8,127 bases of DNA from CAYJPV01 sp964396055 (GTDB taxonomy: Bacteria > Acidobacteriota > Vicinamibacteria > Vicinamibacterales > JAKQTR01), in NCBI GenBank assembly GCA_964396055.1, contig CAYNDV010000183.1:1-8127 (forward strand), given 5' to 3'. The notes beneath the pieces were generated by a model. The model had not been told where the DNA came from. It worked only from the letters and a program-made list of their open reading frames with translations, and searched no databases. Below, in pieces: positions 5,546 to 8,127 of this stretch (position 1 is its first letter; every line of letters begins with the position of its first letter). A program made the position numbers and the translations under genes.

Positions 5546-5599
5546 GTCACCCCTCGACGTTGCTCGGGGTGACCCTGAGCTTCGCCGAAGGGTCAGGGT
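5546..5599. terminator. Two palindromes between convergent genes; possible terminator or REP-like element
   Basis: GTCACCCC (5546-5553) pairs with GGGGTGAC (5566-5573) around 12 nt. ACCCTGA (5572-5578) pairs with TCAGGGT (5593-5599), and a shorter alternative GACCCT/AGGGTC encloses CTTC-GCC-GAAG. The second resembles the CCTGAGC...CGAAGGG palindromes scattered between genes in many bacterial genomes. It fills the 72-bp spacer between the NosL-like and DUF5916 stops. No T tract follows on either strand, so a classical intrinsic terminator is not shown. Confidence 0.45.
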
Positions 5600-5614
5600 G
5601 CCCCGCGACACAGG

Positions 5615-7834
5615 TCAGTACCGGAACAGGTAGCTGATCTTCACGAACACCTGTCGGCCCACGTTGGTACGCGCCGAGTCGCTGCGGCCGATCGGGCGAT
5701 CGGTGAGCGACTCGAGTTCCCAGTTCGCGTACCGGTCGTTGTAGCCCACGTAGACAGCGGTCCAGGGGTTCACGAGGTAGGTGACCAGGACGTCGGCGCC
5801 GACACGCCGCTCCCGATCGAGATCCACGAGTGCCTGGTCGGGCGACACCGCTTCGTAGTCGAGGATGGCCCGGAGCGACAGGGCGCGCGTGAACTGGTAG
5901 TTCGCGCGGGTGCGGAAGATGTGATTCGTGAAAACCGTCCCCGACGCCGCCGTGCAGCCGCAGCCCCCCTCGTCGTCACGCGTCGTCAGGCTGGAATACA
6001 GATACGACTGATCGAGGCGCAGGCGCGGCAGCGGCTTGAGCGTCACGCCCACCTCGGCGCTGCGGGCATCGCCGAGGAACGGGCGCAGGTCCGCCGCAGG
6101 GTAGTAGTTGATCTCCGTTCCCCATTCGATCGCACCGTTGACGTTCAGCCACGATAGCCACTCGCTGCCGAAGAACACGGCCGTCGAGTGCCGCCGGAAG
6201 TCCTGGCCCTCGAACCGCTCGAAACGGTTCCAGTGGCGGAGACCGATCTCCGTCTGCCCCGCGAACTGCATCTCGGCGCCGGGTTCGAACACCCACTCTT
6301 CGAGGTTGCCGGCGAAGTTCCAGATCGTCTCGCCTTCGATGTTCAGGCTGTAGTTCTGGATCCGGCCCTTCTTCGGGTACCAGGTGTAGTCCACCTCCGT
6401 CGACAGGTCACGGATGTCGCGCCGGCGCACGAATCCCAGGTCCGTCCGGAAGTCGGGGCTGACCTGCAGGTAGCCGAGTTCGAAGTCGAAGCCGCGGCCT
6501 TCACGGGCCAGGTGCCCGGCCAGCGCGCCGCCTGTCAGGTCCGGCCCCTCGAACTGGACGCTCTGGCTGCCGACGCCCTGCCCCGCCAGCGACCAGTTGT
6601 CGTTCATGCGCCAGCGGCCGTCGGCCGAAAACACCCGGTTCGCCGTGTCGCCCCACTCCCGATCCGTGACGATGCCGCCGACGTAGGACTGGTTCGCGAA
6701 TTCGCGTTGCACCCGGGCCACGCCGACCAGCGCCGTACGCGCGTAGCGCGGGTCGGACGACGCGACCTGGGAGCCGGGCGCCTCGTCGTTCGTGACCAGG
6801 GCGCCGAACGCCCAGCGGCCGGCCTTGCCCGTCAAGCGGCCGCCGAACATCGGATCCACCACCCGGCGCGAGAAGAACAGGGTCACCGGTGTCTCGAAGT
6901 AACTGGCGTTCTCGATGAAGAACGGCCGCTTCTCCGGAAAGTAGACCTCGAACCGCTGGTTGATCGTCACCTGCGGCTCGTCGGACTCCACCTGGGAGTA
7001 GTCGGGATTCACCGTCGCGTCGACCGTGAAGGTGTCCTTGATGACCGCCTTCACGTCGAGGCCCACCTGCGCGGACCTCTCCGACCGGTACCCGTCTTCT
7101 TCCAGGACCCGGTCCGCCGCAAAGTTGCCGTACGGGATGGCCAGGAAGTTCCGCCCCGGCGAAATGCCTTCCAGGCCCTCGAGGCGGGCCAGTTGCTTGC
7201 CGAACGTCGCGATGCGTCGGGTAATGTAGGGCCAGAAGGCGGTCTCGTTCGTCCGCGGCACCATGCGGCCGAAGGCCACCCCCCACGTCTGGCGTGACGC
7301 CGTGCTGAACCGCAGGCTCTTGAAGGGCACCTGCATCAGGACGACGAACCCGAACGGCGTCCGCCGCCCCTCCGACGACCACAAGGTGTCGAAGCTGTAG
7401 TCGTCGTCCTGGCCGTCGGCCGTGATGCCGTCCATCTGGATGCCGAGCGGGTTCGTGAGGAACATGTACGCCCGCTGGCCGTCACCGTAGGTGTCGAGCA
7501 TCAGGGCGACGATGTCGTCGCCCATGATGTTCTCGCGCTTGGTCAGGTTCGCCCGCAGCCGTGACGGATCTTCGCGGCAGATGAAGACGGCGTACAGGTG
7601 CCGTTCGTCGTAGGACACGTACACGGACGTATCGGACTCCGCCTCCACGCCGTCACCGGGTTCCCGCTGCCTGAAACCCGTGACCCGCGCGCCGGGAGGG
7701 ACCGTCTGGCCGTCCAGGTAGTGCGCCAGGACCGGTGGCGTCGACACGCGGGGGATGGTCATCGAGGGGCGGTCCTGTCCGGCCGCCGGAGCGCCCGCCA
7801 GCACCAGGGCCACGAGGAGAACGAAACGTTTCAT
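5615..7834 (-). CDS. DUF5916 outer-membrane beta-barrel protein with CBM9-like N-terminal domain
   Basis: This complete 739-residue secreted protein probably sits in the outer membrane. A Sec signal peptide ends near AAG-Q20. Residues of about 30-230 look like the carbohydrate-binding family 9-like beta sandwich that usually precedes DUF5916. The DUF5916 signature follows: VNPDYSQVESDEPQVT (275-290), RFEVYFPEKRPFF (294-306) and LFFSRRVVDP (319-328). After this come alternating aromatic/polar strands typical of a beta barrel, ending in SYLFRY with a terminal aromatic residue, the usual recognition signal for barrel assembly. A predicted loop near 621-633 holds a CGC motif (Cys625, Cys627), unusual in an outer-membrane barrel. 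The ATG at 7834 begins the signal peptide; the Shine-Dalgarno is weak. The family is common in Acidobacteriota and Bacteroidota but its function is not established; sugar binding or uptake is a guess. It diverges from a Crp/Fnr-type regulator. Confidence 0.9.
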   Translation of the reverse strand: MKRFVLLVALVLAGAPAAGQDRPSMTIPRVSTPPVLAHYLDGQTVPPGARVTGFRQREPGDGVEAESDTSVYVSYDERHLYAVFICREDPSRLRANLTKRENIMGDDIVALMLDTYGDGQRAYMFLTNPLGIQMDGITADGQDDDYSFDTLWSSEGRRTPFGFVVLMQVPFKSLRFSTASRQTWGVAFGRMVPRTNETAFWPYITRRIATFGKQLARLEGLEGISPGRNFLAIPYGNFAADRVLEEDGYRSERSAQVGLDVKAVIKDTFTVDATVNPDYSQVESDEPQVTINQRFEVYFPEKRPFFIENASYFETPVTLFFSRRVVDPMFGGRLTGKAGRWAFGALVTNDEAPGSQVASSDPRYARTALVGVARVQREFANQSYVGGIVTDREWGDTANRVFSADGRWRMNDNWSLAGQGVGSQSVQFEGPDLTGGALAGHLAREGRGFDFELGYLQVSPDFRTDLGFVRRRDIRDLSTEVDYTWYPKKGRIQNYSLNIEGETIWNFAGNLEEWVFEPGAEMQFAGQTEIGLRHWNRFERFEGQDFRRHSTAVFFGSEWLSWLNVNGAIEWGTEINYYPAADLRPFLGDARSAEVGVTLKPLPRLRLDQSYLYSSLTTRDDEGGCGCTAASGTVFTNHIFRTRANYQFTRALSLRAILDYEAVSPDQALVDLDRERRVGADVLVTYLVNPWTAVYVGYNDRYANWELESLTDRPIGRSDSARTNVGRQVFVKISYLFRY

Positions 7835-7944
7835 GAGGAGTCCAGATTCGCGCGAGGCCCTGCGGCCGGTTCTGCCGGTAACCTACGACAGGCATCGTCC
7901 GTTCGTTCACCGCCGCCGGAGCCGGCCCCCAGGAGCGCTTCGGA

Positions 7945-7950
7945 TAGAAT
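7945..7950 (+). promoter_or_regulatory. -10-like box TAGAAT directly before the regulator start
   Basis: TAGAAT matches TATAAT at five of six bases and ends 8 nt before the ATG at 7959, so transcription would start about 2 nt before the ATG. No convincing -35 is visible. This mirrors the arrangement before the radical SAM gene. Confidence 0.45.
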
Positions 7951-7958
7951 CACTCATC

Positions 7959-8127
7959 ATGTCCCACGACGCTGCGGAACTGCTCCGACAGGTGCCTGTC
8001 TTCCGTCGTCTCGAGGCCGACGACCGCCAGCGCGTGGCGGACGTGGCCCGGGTGCGGCAGTTCGAGCGCGGTGACGCCATCTTCTCGGAGGGCGACGAGC
8101 CGGACGCCTTCTGCGTCGTCGCCCGGG
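7959..8127 (+). CDS. Crp/Fnr-type regulator, N-terminal part (cut by window edge)
   Basis: The visible 56 codons read MSHDAAELLRQVPVFRRL, then QFERGDAIFSEGDEPDAFCVVARG. This is the start of a cyclic-nucleotide-binding (cNMP) domain: an N-terminal helix with PVFRRL, then the first beta strands with the FxxGDxIFxEGD signature. There is no N-terminal cysteine cluster like that of true Fnr in the visible part, so direct oxygen sensing through an Fe-S cluster is less likely. The helix-turn-helix half lies beyond the window, so a non-DNA-binding cNMP protein is not excluded. The TAGAAT 8 nt upstream supports this ATG. The gene is divergent from DUF5916 across 124 bp and could regulate it or itself. 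Confidence 0.82.
   Translation, partial: MSHDAAELLRQVPVFRRLEADDRQRVADVARVRQFERGDAIFSEGDEPDAFCVVAR

Noticed and set aside
5357..5633. Extension of the NosL-like frame through the Ns to 5633
   Set aside because: The frame after the gap is shifted by the 155-nt artefact and reads Arg/Pro-rich nonsense. The true end is the TAG at 5540-5542.
6188..7297. 369-codon plus-strand frame opposite the DUF5916 gene
   Set aside because: Composition of a reverse-complement shadow; the minus frame is a continuous DUF5916 protein.

Overview
The window is GC-rich (roughly two thirds G+C in the coding parts) and looks like a contig from an uncultured bacterium, most probably an Acidobacteriota of the Vicinamibacteria type. 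This is an inference from protein style: a DUF5916 outer-membrane protein, a multihaem cytochrome c / cytochrome b / NapC-like set, a NosL-like lipoprotein, and -10-like boxes lying directly before start codons. No rRNA or other marker gene is present to confirm it. The 100-N scaffold gap, flanked by an identical 55-base overlap, points to a short-read, probably metagenomic, assembly.

Region 1 (1-2840, minus strand) is an electron-transfer operon. Reading leftward from a plausible promoter at 2814-2840, it holds a 71-residue Trp/Cys-rich small protein (2692-2477), an 11-haem membrane-anchored cytochrome c (2347-1112), a FdnI/HydC-like cytochrome b (1115-270, ATGA overlap with the previous gene) and the start of a NapC/NirT-like membrane cytochrome that runs off the left edge (236-1). 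The likely role is to pass electrons between the quinone pool and periplasmic carriers, similar in plan to the c-plus-b Cbc complexes of Geobacter. Direction and partners are not visible.

Region 2 (2693-3137) has no convincing gene. It contains the operon promoter, two inverted repeats in the presumed leader, and a stretch near 52% GC.

Region 3 (3138-4758, minus strand) holds a radical-SAM-like enzyme with an unusual CX10CX2C cysteine spacing, apparently transcribed as a leaderless mRNA from a perfect TATAAT, followed by a conserved-looking 82-residue protein. Overlapping, mutually exclusive hairpins lie between the two.

Region 4 (4759-5614) is a divergent spacer with five GGTCT/AGACC half-sites, then a NosL-like lipoprotein on the plus strand whose 3' part is broken by the scaffold gap. 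Collapsing the artefact restores a 149-residue protein. It converges on the next gene across a 72-bp spacer with two palindromes.

Region 5 (5615-8127) holds a full-length secreted DUF5916 beta-barrel protein (minus strand) and, divergently, the first 56 codons of a Crp/Fnr-type cyclic-nucleotide-binding regulator, cut by the right edge. No mobile element, CRISPR array, tRNA or rRNA was seen.
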